DNA from: Amphritea sp.
Lineage (GTDB): Bacteria > Pseudomonadota > Gammaproteobacteria > Pseudomonadales > Balneatricaceae
DNA length: 64,000 nucleotides
Assembly: GCF_016744155.1 (NCBI RefSeq)
Contig: NZ_JADGEW010000002.1
Coordinates: 124,001-188,000 of the forward strand
Direction: 5' to 3'
In this document: in pieces, positions 35,079 to 45,100 of the stretch
Position numbering within the stretch: the stretch's first letter is position 1
Layout of the letters: every line of letters begins with the position of its first letter
Made by a program: the position numbers and the translations under genes
The notes under the pieces: generated by a model
The model's database searches: none
Seen by the model: only the letters and a program-made list of their open reading frames with translations
What the model was told of the DNA's origin: nothing

Positions 35079-35996
35079 GTGAAGCTAACGAGACGCGTCC
35101 TTATCCTGATAACCGTATTGGCCCTAAGCTGGATTGGTACGGTTCAGGCACGCTATTACGATGATGTGATTGCCAGTGGTGCGATCTATATCGGTGCCTA
35201 TAAAAATTTTCCTCCTTACTCTTTTGAGCAGGATGGAAAGCCTGCAGGTGTCGATATTGAGATTGGACGCCGTATTGCAGACGCGTTCGGCCTGCAGATG
35301 AAAGTTCACTGGATTACCCCAGATGAAAATCTGGAAGATGATCTCCGTAACAATGTCTGGAAAGGCCACTACCTCGATAAGAATGAGGAAAATCCGCTAG
35401 CGATGAAGCGCCTCGCTGACGTGATGATGCGGGTACCTTATGACCGTGAGTATGCATTTAAACGTGGGGATTTAGACCTTCTTATCAACGATCAGGTAGT
35501 GCTCTTTGGCCCCTATCAGCGTGAGCGCTGGCAGGTGGCATTTGACAGCGAGAAGCTTGAACGTGTGGGTACTGTTGCTGTATTTCAATATCACCCCATT
35601 GGTGTCGAAATTGACAGTCTTCCAGATTTCTATCTGACTTCAGCCTTTGGCGGAAGAATGAGAAAAAATACCCATCACTATCCAACGATACATGACGCGT
35701 TTTTTGCTATGCAGGAAGGTAAGGTCGATGCCGTGATGGGTATGCGAGCCGAAATAGATTGGCGACTCACCCAGGCTGAAAGCCCTCGCTACCAGTTGGC
35801 AGAAAACGGTTTTCCTTCGATGGGAAAGCAGCAATGGGATATTGGTATGGCGGTAAAGCAGAGCTACCGTCAGCTTGGTCACGCCGTTGAAGAGGTTGTT
35901 GACGGGCTAATCCGTAGTGGTGAAATTGAGAAAATATATTCCCGTTATGGCTTACGTTATGAGCTGCCGGGGCTGTATCAGGATGTAGTCCAATAA
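35079..35996 (+). CDS. quinoprotein-dehydrogenase-associated binding protein (MoxJ/XoxJ-like)
   Basis: Periplasmic solute-binding-type protein of 305 residues. A signal peptide ends near VQARY, then a family 3 binding fold begins (IYIGAYKNFPPYSFEQDGKPAGVDIEIGRRIADAFG). MoxJ/XoxJ proteins look like solute receptors but are thought to help mature or activate the quinoprotein rather than transport anything. The GTG at 35079 lies 14 bp after the cytochrome stop. No ABC permease of the matching type is encoded nearby, in line with a non-transport role. Confidence 0.82.
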   Translation: MKLTRRVLILITVLALSWIGTVQARYYDDVIASGAIYIGAYKNFPPYSFEQDGKPAGVDIEIGRRIADAFGLQMKVHWITPDENLEDDLRNNVWKGHYLDKNEENPLAMKRLADVMMRVPYDREYAFKRGDLDLLINDQVVLFGPYQRERWQVAFDSEKLERVGTVAVFQYHPIGVEIDSLPDFYLTSAFGGRMRKNTHHYPTIHDAFFAMQEGKVDAVMGMRAEIDWRLTQAESPRYQLAENGFPSMGKQQWDIGMAVKQSYRQLGHAVEEVVDGLIRSGEIEKIYSRYGLRYELPGLYQDVVQ

Positions 35997-36057
35997 TAGA
36001 TATTTGAGTATTAAATAATGGCTGGTTGGCCTACATGACCGATGTATGGAGGTACAG

Positions 36058-36855
36058 ATGATGATCAGGTTGTTACTTCTGACGTTACTAGTCACTGTTT
36101 CTGCTGTTTCTGCTGTTTCTGCTGTTTCTGCTGTTCAGGCTGTAGAGTCTGATCCAATTCAATCACCGATGTGGGACTATACCCGTCAGCAGTTCATTGG
36201 CTCAGCGCCTTATCACTTTGATGAGCGGGTTAAAGTTTTGCTTCCAGCATTCGCTGAAAACCCCACCCAGGTACCTCTCCAGATAGACGCTACAGCACTG
36301 GCAGGCGATATTGAACGCATTGTTGTTTGGGCAGATCTCAATCCTATCCAGCATATTTTTACCTACTATCCCCATCCAGATGTGATTCCAAAAGTATCGC
36401 TTCGTTTTAAGGTTCAGCAGGGCACTGCCGTTAGGGCTGCTGTGCTCACACAATCAGGTGTGTGGCATGTGGGTTCTGCATATCTTGATGCGGCGGGTGG
36501 TGGGTGTACGACTCCTAGTACTACCGGTAATGGCAGCCCTTTTTGGGAGAGTCATCTGGGTGAGACCCAGAGTCGGTCATTCCCGCTAGCCTCAAAGGGC
36601 GGAGTCAGATTCAAATTCAGAGTTATTCATCCAATGGATACGGGTTTGGCGGATGCGATCCCTGAGTTTTATATCCAGCAGGTGATACTGCAAAATGCCA
36701 AGAAAGAGAGTCTGGCGCGCTTAGAGCTATCTCAGCCGGTGGCTGAAAACCCGGTAATTAGCTTTGATCTTAGGGATGATCTGAATGATCAGGCTGGTCA
36801 GTATCAACTGTGGATGCGGGATAACAACGGTAATGAATTTGAGAAGGCTCTGTAG
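36058..36855 (+). CDS. quinoprotein-associated SoxYZ-like fused carrier protein
   Basis: Periplasmic protein of 265 residues in which a SoxY-like and a SoxZ-like domain are joined. The SoxY part (about 35-150) ends in AAGGGC, with Cys150 corresponding to the swinging-arm cysteine of SoxY, here internal rather than C-terminal because of the fusion. The SoxZ-like part (about 165-265) contains FKFRVIHPMDTGLAD. The signal peptide holds four exact Val-Ser-Ala repeats. GGAGG lies 5 nt before the ATG at 36058; 36061 is an equal alternative. The family is known only from its link to quinoprotein dehydrogenases. A covalent carrier function on Cys150 is inferred from SoxY. Confidence 0.8.
   Translation: MMIRLLLLTLLVTVSAVSAVSAVSAVQAVESDPIQSPMWDYTRQQFIGSAPYHFDERVKVLLPAFAENPTQVPLQIDATALAGDIERIVVWADLNPIQHIFTYYPHPDVIPKVSLRFKVQQGTAVRAAVLTQSGVWHVGSAYLDAAGGGCTTPSTTGNGSPFWESHLGETQSRSFPLASKGGVRFKFRVIHPMDTGLADAIPEFYIQQVILQNAKKESLARLELSQPVAENPVISFDLRDDLNDQAGQYQLWMRDNNGNEFEKAL
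36097..36132 (+). repeat. four tandem copies of a 9-bp repeat in a signal-peptide coding region
   Basis: GTTTCTGCT is repeated four times without change, encoding Val-Ser-Ala four times in the hydrophobic core of the SoxYZ-like signal peptide; a diverged fifth copy (GTTCAGGCT) follows. Gain or loss of a unit keeps the frame. Confidence 0.9.
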
Positions 36856-36866
36856 GGGGTACGCTG

Positions 36867-37784
36867 ATGAAATCATTATTTGCTGTTTTCCTCTTAGTGC
36901 TTTGTAGCTCTGTATACAGCGCACCGCTCCAATATAATCTGACTGCTCGGGAAATCGCTAAAGATACCTGGGTAGTTGAAGGTAAAACCGAAGATTTCAG
37001 CCCTGCAAACGGTGGCAATATTGTTAATACCGCGTTTGTTGTCACCGGTGATGGTGTGGTTCTTATTGATACGGGTCCCTCTCTACGGTATGGCACTGAG
37101 TTACGACAGCTTATCGGCTCAGTAACGGATAAGCCGATACTATATGTGCTGAATACCCACCATCACCCCGATCATTTCCTCGGAAATCAGGCATTTCAGG
37201 ATAGTCCTATCTACGCGTTGCCCGAGACCGGCAAACTGATTGCCCAACAGGGTAATGCCTTTTCTGAAAATATGTATCGATTGGTGGGTGACTGGATGCG
37301 CTCTACTGAGGTGCATCTACCCGGTCAGCCTTTGAGTGTAAGTCAGTTGAAGCTGGGCCAACATCGTTTTCGTTTTATCAGCATGACCGGGCACGCGGGA
37401 GCCGATCTGGTTGTACTGGATGAAACTACCGGAGTGCTTTTTACGGCGGATATGGTGTTTTATCAGCGCGCGCTGACAACCCCACATACGCCTGATCTGA
37501 AACAGTGGATAGCTGATCTTAAGCGTCTGGAAACATTGGATTTTAAACTGCTGGTACCCGGGCATGGTCCGGTATCTGAAGGTAGGGTGGCCATTGTTCA
37601 GACGCATGCTTACCTCAGTTGGCTCGATAAGCGCCTGAGCCAGGCTGCAGAGCAGGGGTTGAGCATGAATGAGGTCATTGAATTACCCCTGGATAAACAT
37701 TTTGATCAGCTCGCTGTAGCCAGAAAAGAATATGTACGCAGTGTGGCGCATCTTTATGAGCGTTATGAAAATGCGATGTTTTAG
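36867..37784 (+). CDS. quinoprotein relay metallo-beta-lactamase-fold hydrolase (SoxH-like)
   Basis: Periplasmic MBL-fold protein of 305 residues with a signal peptide ending near VYSAP. The zinc motif is His98-x-His100-x-Asp102-His103 in NTHHHPDHFLGN; further ligands are likely His in MTGHAGAD, Asp in LFTADMVF and His in VPGHGPV. It belongs to the SoxH-related group named quinoprotein relay zinc metallohydrolase. Its gene lies 11 bp after the SoxYZ-like carrier, whose bound group it may hydrolyse. The substrate has not been shown. Confidence 0.83.
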   Translation: MKSLFAVFLLVLCSSVYSAPLQYNLTAREIAKDTWVVEGKTEDFSPANGGNIVNTAFVVTGDGVVLIDTGPSLRYGTELRQLIGSVTDKPILYVLNTHHHPDHFLGNQAFQDSPIYALPETGKLIAQQGNAFSENMYRLVGDWMRSTEVHLPGQPLSVSQLKLGQHRFRFISMTGHAGADLVVLDETTGVLFTADMVFYQRALTTPHTPDLKQWIADLKRLETLDFKLLVPGHGPVSEGRVAIVQTHAYLSWLDKRLSQAAEQGLSMNEVIELPLDKHFDQLAVARKEYVRSVAHLYERYENAMF

Positions 37785-37809
37785 CCATCAGAGAAAAGGA
37801 TAATTCGTG

Positions 37810-38100
37810 ATGATTGCAGCTATGCCAGAGTTGGTGCCGATTTTTAATGCTGACTGCAGGCTCTATTTTGATGGGCGGCATAATCGCTGGGTGCTTAAAG
37901 CACCGCAACAGATCATATTCCCGGACCAGCTAACATTGATTGTACTGCAGGCCTGTGACGGCAGTTGTAGTGGGAAACAGATAGCCCATTCACTCGCATT
38001 ATTTTCAGCGTTGGACAGTGTTACTGAAGAAGGTGTGTTGGATGTATTAGACGAGTTTGAGCGGCGAGGGTTTATCTCTGCTCAGCGTGTTGGCCTATGA
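37810..38100 (+). CDS. second PqqD-like protein
   Basis: Small protein of 96 residues with the PqqD fold: an N-terminal strand pair (PIFNADCRLYFDGRHNRWVL) and a helical part (VLQACDGSCSGKQIAHSLA, VLDVLDEFERRGFI). PqqD binds the PqqA precursor for the radical SAM enzyme PqqE. A normal PqqD is encoded in the pqq operon, so this copy, which diverges strongly in sequence, probably serves another peptide or only expression of this operon. A GTG one codon earlier could be the start; AAGGA lies 6-9 nt before either. Confidence 0.75.
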   Translation: MIAAMPELVPIFNADCRLYFDGRHNRWVLKAPQQIIFPDQLTLIVLQACDGSCSGKQIAHSLALFSALDSVTEEGVLDVLDEFERRGFISAQRVGL

Positions 38101-38270
38101 GTTTTGATACCTGTTTAGTAAGTATTAGTACTAAGTATGTATAAAACTCATTCCCCCGGTTAATTGTTGTAAAGCTGGTATTTTCCCAAAATATGGGTAG
38201 GTCTGGGGTCTGTATCCAGCCCTCTCGATAGTCAGAAAATAAGAACAATCCTTAATCAAGGAGCATTGCA

Positions 38271-40034
38271 ATGAAAAAGTTCGGCGGCAGTTTTGCTGTA
38301 ACAGCATTGGTAACGGCAATGTCTGTATCAGGTATCGCTCAGGCAGGCGTAACTGATAAAGACATCATGCAAGATCAGATGACTGTAGAAGACGTGGTAT
38401 CCAACGGTATGGGCCCAAGGGGGCAACGTTACAGCCCGCTGGATATGATCAATGCTGATACCGTGCAGGATATGCGCCCGGTATGGGCTTTCTCTTTCGG
38501 TGGTGAGAAACAACGGGGTCAGGAATCCCAGCCCATGGTTAAAGATGGCGTTATGTATGTAACTGCATCTTACTCACGGGTATTTGCGGTAGACACAAAA
38601 ACGGGTGATGAACTTTGGGAATATAACGCTCGTCTACCCGATGGCATCATGCCTTGCTGTGACGTAATTAACCGGGGTGTTGCACTTTACGGTGATCTGG
38701 TCATCTTTGGTACGTTGGATGCTAAGTTAGTCGCTCTGGATGCTAAGACCGGTAAAGTGAAGTGGAAGAAAAAGGTAGCTGACTACAAAGAGGGCTACTC
38801 AATCACAGCAGCCCCACAGGTGGTTAATGGCAAAATCATTACCGGTGTTTCCGGTGGTGAGTTTGGTATCGTAGGTAAGGTTGAAGCATACGATGCGACG
38901 ACCGGTAAGATCCTCTGGACCCGGCCGACTGTAGAAGGTCATATGGGTTACATCTGGAAAGATGGCAAGAAGGTTGAAAACGGTATCTCCGGTGGCAAAG
39001 CGGGTCAAACATGGCCTGGCGATCTGTGGAAGAGCGGTGGTGCAGCAACCTGGTTGGGCGGAACTTATGATCCGGATACCAATTCGCTGTTCATCGGTAC
39101 GGGTAACCCTGCCCCATGGAACTCTCACATGCGTCCTGGCGATAACCTGTTCTCCTCATCTCGTCTGGCGATCGATCCTGATACCGGTAAGATCAAGTGG
39201 CACTTCCAGACTACACCACATGATGGTTGGGATTACGATGGCGTAAACGAGCTTATCTCATTCGATTATAAGGCTGATGGTAAAACGGTTAAAGCGGCAG
39301 CAACGGCTGACCGTAACGGATTTATGTACGTTTTGAACCGTACTAACGGCGACTATATCCGTGGCTTCCCATTCGTTGATGAGATCACTTGGGCGAAAGG
39401 CCTGGACAAGAACGGTCGGCCTATTTACGACGAGGCGTTCCGTCCGGGTAACCCAACGGTCACTGAAGATGGCAAGAAAGGTTCATCTGTACGTGCTGTC
39501 CCCGCATTCCTAGGTGGTAAGAACTGGATGCCGATGGCTTATAGCCAGGATACAGAGTTATTCTATGTGCCTTCTAATGAGTGGGCGATGGATATCTGGA
39601 ATGAGCCAACAGCCTATAAGAAAGGCGCGGCATACTTAGGTGCAGGTTTCACTATCTCGCCTATGAATGACAGTCATATCGGCGTTCTGAAAGCGATGGA
39701 TCCGAAAACGGGTAAAGAAGTATGGCGCTACCAGAACTACGCTCCACTTTGGGGTGGTGTACTGGCAACTGCTGGTAACCTGGTCTTCATCGGTACGCCT
39801 GAAGGCTACCTGAAAGGTTTTGATGCTAAGACAGGTGAGCTGAAATATCAGTTCAACACCGGTTCCGGCATCGTTGGTTCACCTATTACCTGGAAGCAGG
39901 ATGGCGAGCAGTTCCTATCAGTTCTATCCGGCTGGGGTGGTGCAGTACCGCTTTGGGGTGGTGAAGTTGCTAAGCGTGTTAAGCATCTGAACCAGGGTGG
40001 TTCTGTCTGGACTTTCAAGCTACCTAAGTCTTAA
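38271..40034 (+). CDS. PQQ-dependent alcohol dehydrogenase with lanthanide-type active site
   Basis: Periplasmic eight-bladed quinoprotein of 587 residues with a signal peptide ending IAQAG. The vicinal disulfide next to PQQ is Cys129-Cys130 ([12 protein letters not shown]). By alignment from memory with XoxF and PedH, metal ligands are Glu197 (SGGEFG), Asn279 (GTGNPAPW) and catalytic Asp321, with a second Asp at 323 (WDYDG). The extra Asp two residues after the catalytic one marks lanthanide-dependent enzymes; calcium enzymes have Ala or Ser there. Length and motifs fit the ethanol-type ExaA/PedH family more than methanol-type XoxF, but substrate range is inferred. It has its own leader and a strong terminator. 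Confidence 0.9.
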   Translation: MKKFGGSFAVTALVTAMSVSGIAQAGVTDKDIMQDQMTVEDVVSNGMGPRGQRYSPLDMINADTVQDMRPVWAFSFGGEKQRGQESQPMVKDGVMYVTASYSRVFAVDTKTGDELWEYNARLPDGIMPCCDVINRGVALYGDLVIFGTLDAKLVALDAKTGKVKWKKKVADYKEGYSITAAPQVVNGKIITGVSGGEFGIVGKVEAYDATTGKILWTRPTVEGHMGYIWKDGKKVENGISGGKAGQTWPGDLWKSGGAATWLGGTYDPDTNSLFIGTGNPAPWNSHMRPGDNLFSSSRLAIDPDTGKIKWHFQTTPHDGWDYDGVNELISFDYKADGKTVKAAATADRNGFMYVLNRTNGDYIRGFPFVDEITWAKGLDKNGRPIYDEAFRPGNPTVTEDGKKGSSVRAVPAFLGGKNWMPMAYSQDTELFYVPSNEWAMDIWNEPTAYKKGAAYLGAGFTISPMNDSHIGVLKAMDPKTGKEVWRYQNYAPLWGGVLATAGNLVFIGTPEGYLKGFDAKTGELKYQFNTGSGIVGSPITWKQDGEQFLSVLSGWGGAVPLWGGEVAKRVKHLNQGGSVWTFKLPKS

Positions 40035-40049
40035 ACGTAGCTAATTAAA

Positions 40050-40076
40050 AAAGGAGCCGAAAGGCTCCTTTTTTTG
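40050..40076 (+). terminator. intrinsic terminator of the alcohol dehydrogenase gene
   Basis: AAGGAGCC and GGCTCCTT form an eight-base-pair stem closed by a GAAA tetraloop, followed by a T-run. It lies 16 bp after the stop. Confidence 0.92.
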
Positions 40077-40121
40077 TTTTGCACGATTTGGTTTTTACCG
40101 TTCTGATCAGTGAATAGAAAA

Positions 40122-40958
40122 CTATTCGTCGACCAGTTGATCACACCGGTAAAGTGCACCATCACCGGTGTCCAGCGCCTTGCTGAGACGGGGCAACAGC
40201 TGAGTCATTTTGCCCATCAGTTTCCAGGGTGGGTTTATAACGATCATTCCAGATGATGTCATGCCTCGTTCAACTGAATCAGGCTCTAGACCCAGCTCAA
40301 ATCGTTGGATGTTTTTAATTCCGCTGTTAATAAAGCGTCTTTCCAATTTATTGATCCGCTGGCGATCTACTACCGGATACCAGAGCGCATAGGTACCTGT
40401 AGAAAATTTGCTATGGGCCTGTTTTATTAATTTGAATACATCTTCGTAATCAGATTTTATCTCGTAGGATGGGTCAACCAACATTACGCCTCTTCGTGAA
40501 GCTGGTGGAATTAGCCCTAAAACATTACTCAGGCTATCCTCATTGGTTGCTATAACCTGGCGGTGTCTGGCGGTATTTTGCTTGAGTAATTGGTAATCTT
40601 TCGGATGAAGCTCATATAACCAGGCTTTATCTTTCTGTCGCAGGTACTGAGTAGCGATAAGCGGGGAGCCGGGATAGAAACGTAGCTTTCCATCTTTGTT
40701 GCACCCATCGATAGCATCAAAATAGCTTTTCAGCTCGGGCCATTTGTCCGCTTTGAGCTTACTGATCCCACCCTGATGTTCACCGAGTTTAGTGGCGGTT
40801 TCAGAGTAGAGGTCGTAAAGACCTGCACCAGAGTGGGTGTCGATATAGCCAAAAGGTTTATCTTTTTGGCTTAGATGTTCAAGAATCTCGACCAGCACTA
40901 TGTGTTTAAGAACGTCGGCAAAGTTGCCTGCATGAAAAGAGTGGCGATAGCTTAGCAA
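40122..40958 (-). CDS. rlmJ: 23S rRNA (adenine2030-N6)-methyltransferase RlmJ
   Basis: Methyltransferase of 278 residues that modifies A2030 of 23S rRNA. The N terminus LSYRHSFHAGNFADVLKH, the SAM-binding YIDTHSGAGLYDL and the catalytic LVDPSYE are family hallmarks. The family start (Met-Leu-Ser-Tyr-Arg-His) falls on a TTG at 40958 and gives the usual length. An ATG at 41054 would add 32 residues not seen in the family, so the TTG is preferred, although its ribosome-binding site is poor. Confidence 0.88.
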   Translation of the reverse strand: MLSYRHSFHAGNFADVLKHIVLVEILEHLSQKDKPFGYIDTHSGAGLYDLYSETATKLGEHQGGISKLKADKWPELKSYFDAIDGCNKDGKLRFYPGSPLIATQYLRQKDKAWLYELHPKDYQLLKQNTARHRQVIATNEDSLSNVLGLIPPASRRGVMLVDPSYEIKSDYEDVFKLIKQAHSKFSTGTYALWYPVVDRQRINKLERRFINSGIKNIQRFELGLEPDSVERGMTSSGMIVINPPWKLMGKMTQLLPRLSKALDTGDGALYRCDQLVDE

Positions 40959-41142
40959 TGTAGTGTTCCAGATTAGTGAGGGTTTAGCTGAAAAAGGTAG
41001 AGTATGAGGACTATCGTTATTTACCCTTCCTGGGTCAAGCTTTTCTAATGCCATAATTTCAAGCTTATCAGTGAAAACCTTTGTTTAAGGTGTAATAGCA
41101 TGGGTACAATATCGGCATGTCATCTCTGCTTGGAAAGCCCCT

Positions 41143-42120
41143 ATGAAGTACGCTGTTATATTGGTTGGTTTGCTATCGTTTTTGTTATCTCCTTTTTCAG
41201 CTGCCGAGTACAAAGTGCTGGTTGTTATGAGTTATGAGGAAAATAACCCTTGGTGTAAAGAGATACGAGAAGGCATTGATTCTACACTGGCGGATTCGAC
41301 TGATTTAACCTACTTCTATATGGATACTAAAGCGTCTCCTGCAGGGGGGATGGCAAAAGCTAAACAAGCTTTAGCTGTATTCAATAAGCTTAATCCTGAC
41401 GGTGTTATTACCGTGGATGATAATGCTCAGGCTATGTTCGTTGTTCCCTCTCTTAAAGATCAGGTCAGCACGCCAATAATGTTTGCGGGTGTTAATTCTG
41501 ATGCGGCTAAATACGGCTACCCCAACGGCCATATATCCGGCATTCTTGAACGTGCACATGTTCGTGAGTCATTGGCGTTTGCTAAACAGCTGTTACCTTC
41601 AATCAGCTCTGCCTGCGTTGTCACTAATGATGTTCCTTCGGGTAGGGCGTTAGCGCATCAGGTTGAGGCTGAGAAAACCACATTCCCGGTCAAATTGAAT
41701 GACGTTTTTCTGGTGAGTGATTTTGCGCAGCTGGATAGTATAGCTGAGCAGTTGAAGGCCTGTGATACCTTATTTGTCGACAGCCTGGAGGGCATCAAAA
41801 ATCACAGCGATAGTGCTTCAGGTAATAGTGAAGTTCTGACTTATTTAAGTGAGGTATATGATGGCCCACTACTTGGCGGAAACCGCTATCAGGTTGAACA
41901 AGGGGCTTGGGCTGCCGTTGTGAAAACAGGCCAGGAGCAAGGTGCAACAGCTGCAGAGATGTTATTAACAGCGATGCAGGGAACGCCGGTATCTCAAATA
42001 CCGGTGGTTAAGAATTCTAAGGGTGAACGAATCGTTAATGTTACTGCATTAGATCAGCATAAGGTTCCTTTGAAACCGCTGGTATTGCGTGGCGCCACAC
42101 TAGTGAGGCAGCAGCCCTGA
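41143..42120 (+). CDS. periplasmic ABC-type substrate-binding-like protein
   Basis: Secreted protein of 325 residues with a signal peptide ending near PFSAAE and the two-lobed fold of COG2984-type binding proteins (VLVVMSYEENNPWCKEIREGID, NPDGVITVDDNAQAMFVVPSL, PIMFAGVNSD). No ABC permease or ATPase is nearby. The gene is 12 bp before a large GGDEF-EAL sensor protein, so it most likely acts as a periplasmic receptor that presents a ligand to that sensor. The ligand is unknown. Confidence 0.8.
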   Translation: MKYAVILVGLLSFLLSPFSAAEYKVLVVMSYEENNPWCKEIREGIDSTLADSTDLTYFYMDTKASPAGGMAKAKQALAVFNKLNPDGVITVDDNAQAMFVVPSLKDQVSTPIMFAGVNSDAAKYGYPNGHISGILERAHVRESLAFAKQLLPSISSACVVTNDVPSGRALAHQVEAEKTTFPVKLNDVFLVSDFAQLDSIAEQLKACDTLFVDSLEGIKNHSDSASGNSEVLTYLSEVYDGPLLGGNRYQVEQGAWAAVVKTGQEQGATAAEMLLTAMQGTPVSQIPVVKNSKGERIVNVTALDQHKVPLKPLVLRGATLVRQQP

Positions 42121-42131
42121 GCTATCTGCCG

Positions 42132-45100
42132 ATGTTCAAGTTTATATCCAAAATATCCAGTAAGCTGGTTGGTCTTGCTGTCCTGAATACGGCTGCTTTT
42201 GCAGCGGTTGCTCTAATTGCGGGTATTGGCTTCTTTCAGGTTGAGACCTTGTCTAGTGATATCGTCGGTAAAGAAGTTGCAGCGATAAATGACAATGCTC
42301 ACCTTGGACGAGAAATATCGAGTTTATTTTCTGATATAGAAGGGCACACCCGTGTATGTAACGAGAAAAATTACAGTAACAACATGGGGAAACAACTAAC
42401 AAATAATATGTCCAGGCTATTTGACTCTGTTCAAAATCCGGCATTAAGGAGAGCGCTAGGTCACTTCCAGATCACTGCAACTTCGCTGATACAAGAGTGC
42501 CTCCAGTTAAATACAGCCCTTATCAATCTGCGGGAGGCCGATCAGCAAACTGAAACGACTATTACTTTGCTTGAACAAGCGATTGGTAGTGCTCTAATAA
42601 AAGAAACCCTGGACGGTAAATTAACCAATCATTTTGATCAACTGATGGTACTTGTGGCAGGGCTGCGTGAAACGCAGTTACTGATAGGCAAGTTAACGGC
42701 GGAACAAGCGCATCTTAATACCCCGGATTCCTCACTATTACTATCCTCAGAAAATCTTGTTGATGATATGTCTTTACGTTTACAGACATTGACTGCTTCA
42801 ACAACCGATATCGCAAATGCCAGCGGCTTACTGGGTCAGAATCTGAAGCGTTATCGTGATTCGCTATTTCAATATCAGCAGGCCAATATGAGTCTGGAAA
42901 AACGTGTATTAGAAGTACATGAAACGAAGAGAAATGTACTCGATGAAATGCGTCGTATCGACCTGGAATCTTACAATCAGGCAGCCGAAATACAGGATGA
43001 AATAGTTACCGTTGTACGCAATCTGAACTTTAACGTAGTGGCATTATCACTTGTTATAGGGCTGTTCACCCTGCTGATTGTCGGGCGGATCAACCGCCGG
43101 GATATTAAAGAGCCATTAAACAGAACCCTCGGGCTTATTCAGGGAATTCGTCATGATAGCGCTATTGATGAACCAACATATCGAGATGATGAATGGGGTG
43201 TAATACAAAAATCCCTAGTTGATATGGCCTTTGAATTAAAATCCTCTCAATTAGCGCTTATAACTAGCCGTGATCGTCTTGAAACAGCCCTAGATGGCTC
43301 TAATGATGGGCTATGGGACTGGAATCTTGAAACCGATGAGGTGTATTCCTCACCGCGATTGAAGTCAATGTTAGGTTATGCCCCGGATGAACTGGAAGGT
43401 GATTTCAGTTCTTGGCTGCAGCTGATTGATCCTTTACAGAAAGAGAAGGTCTTGGCATTTGTAACCGAGTACCTGGAAGGTGAGGTAGGTAAGTATGATA
43501 TCGAGTTTCGAATGCTGCATAAGCATGGTCACTGGGTCGAAATTTTATCGCGAGGAAAGCTAGCTCATGATGCCGAAGGTCGGGTTTCATCTCCCAGGCG
43601 GTTGATTGGGACGCATACAGATATTACTGCCCGGAAAACGGCTGAAAGGCAGTTGCAGCGAAGTGAAAAAGAGCAGCGTACATTAATAACCGCGCTACCA
43701 GATGTCATCATGCGATTCGATAGTGATGCCAGGTATCTGTTTATGTCAGAGAATGTTTCTTCCGTTTTAGATTTGAAAGCGGCTTATTTTGTTGGTAAAT
43801 CTCATACCGAATTAGGTTTTCCTGAAGAGGCGTGCCAAGCGTGGGACTCTGCGATTAAGCATACTTTTGAGACCGGTAAACCTTGTGATATTGAGCTCGT
43901 TTTAGATGGCGCTCATGGGAATAAGACGTTTAACTGGAAACTCACTCCTGATTTCGATGAACATAACAATGTTCGCTCTGTGTTGGGTGTTGCCCGGGAT
44001 ATCTCCTTGCTTAAAGAGCATCAAAAACGTCTGGAGAAAATTGCCCACTATGATGTATTGACGGGCCTGCCTAACAGGATTTTGTTGTCAGACCGGTTGT
44101 TGCAGATGATGAACCAGGTATTACGACGTAATGCAAAATTGGCGGTGGTTTATATTGATCTGGATGGTTTTAAAGAGGTGAATGATCAATACGGGCATGA
44201 TGCGGGGGATAGGCTACTTAAAATTGTTGCGGCTCGTATGAAGTTAACGCTGCGGGAGGGAGATACTCTGGCTCGTTTAGGCGGCGATGAGTTCGTCGCG
44301 GTACTTCAGGATTTAGCGGATGTTTCATCTTGCGAACCGATGCTACACCGCCTGTTAGAGGCGGTCTCTGCTGATGTGATGGATAACGGAGTCGTACTCA
44401 ACGTAACTGCCAGCCTGGGAGTTACATTTTTTCCTCAAGTCGAAGAAATCAATGCTGATCAGCTATTACGTCAGGCAGACCAAGCGATGTATCAGGTTAA
44501 GTTATCAGGGAAAAATAGGTTTCATCTGTATGATATGGATCATGACCGGTCCATGCGTGGACAGCATGAAAGTATCGAACGGATTCGGGAGGGTTTGAAT
44601 AAAAGCGAATTTTTACTCTATTACCAACCAAAAGTGAACATGAGCACTGGTCAGGTAGTCGGTGTTGAAGCGCTGATTCGTTGGCAGCATCCTGAAAAGG
44701 GTTTGCGTCCACCTGCTGAATTCTTGCCAATAATAGAAGAACAACCTTTAAGTGTAGAAATGGGCAACTGGGTTATCAAACAGGTGTTCGAACAGAGTAG
44801 TCTCTGGCGAAAGGCGGGGGTGAAATTGCCGGTGAGTATCAATATCGGTGCTCTTCAGATTCAGCAGGCAGACTTTGTTGTTAAGCTAACTAAGATGCTG
44901 AGCGACTTTCCCGATGTCCCCCCCAAAGAGATTGAGTTAGAGGTTCTGGAAACCAGCGCTCTGGATGATATTGTTCAAACCTCTAAGGTAATCCGCGACT
45001 GTATTGAGCTGGGGCTTCAGGTCTCCATTGATGATTTTGGTACGGGATACTCATCGTTAACTTATCTCAAACGTTTGCCGGTAAATACTTTAAAAATTGA

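Noticed and set aside
38127-38140. AGTACTAAGTATGT upstream of the dehydrogenase as a regulon box
   Set aside because: Only the left half fits at the standard spacing and no -10 hexamer lies 24 nt away; kept as a weak candidate rather than a feature.
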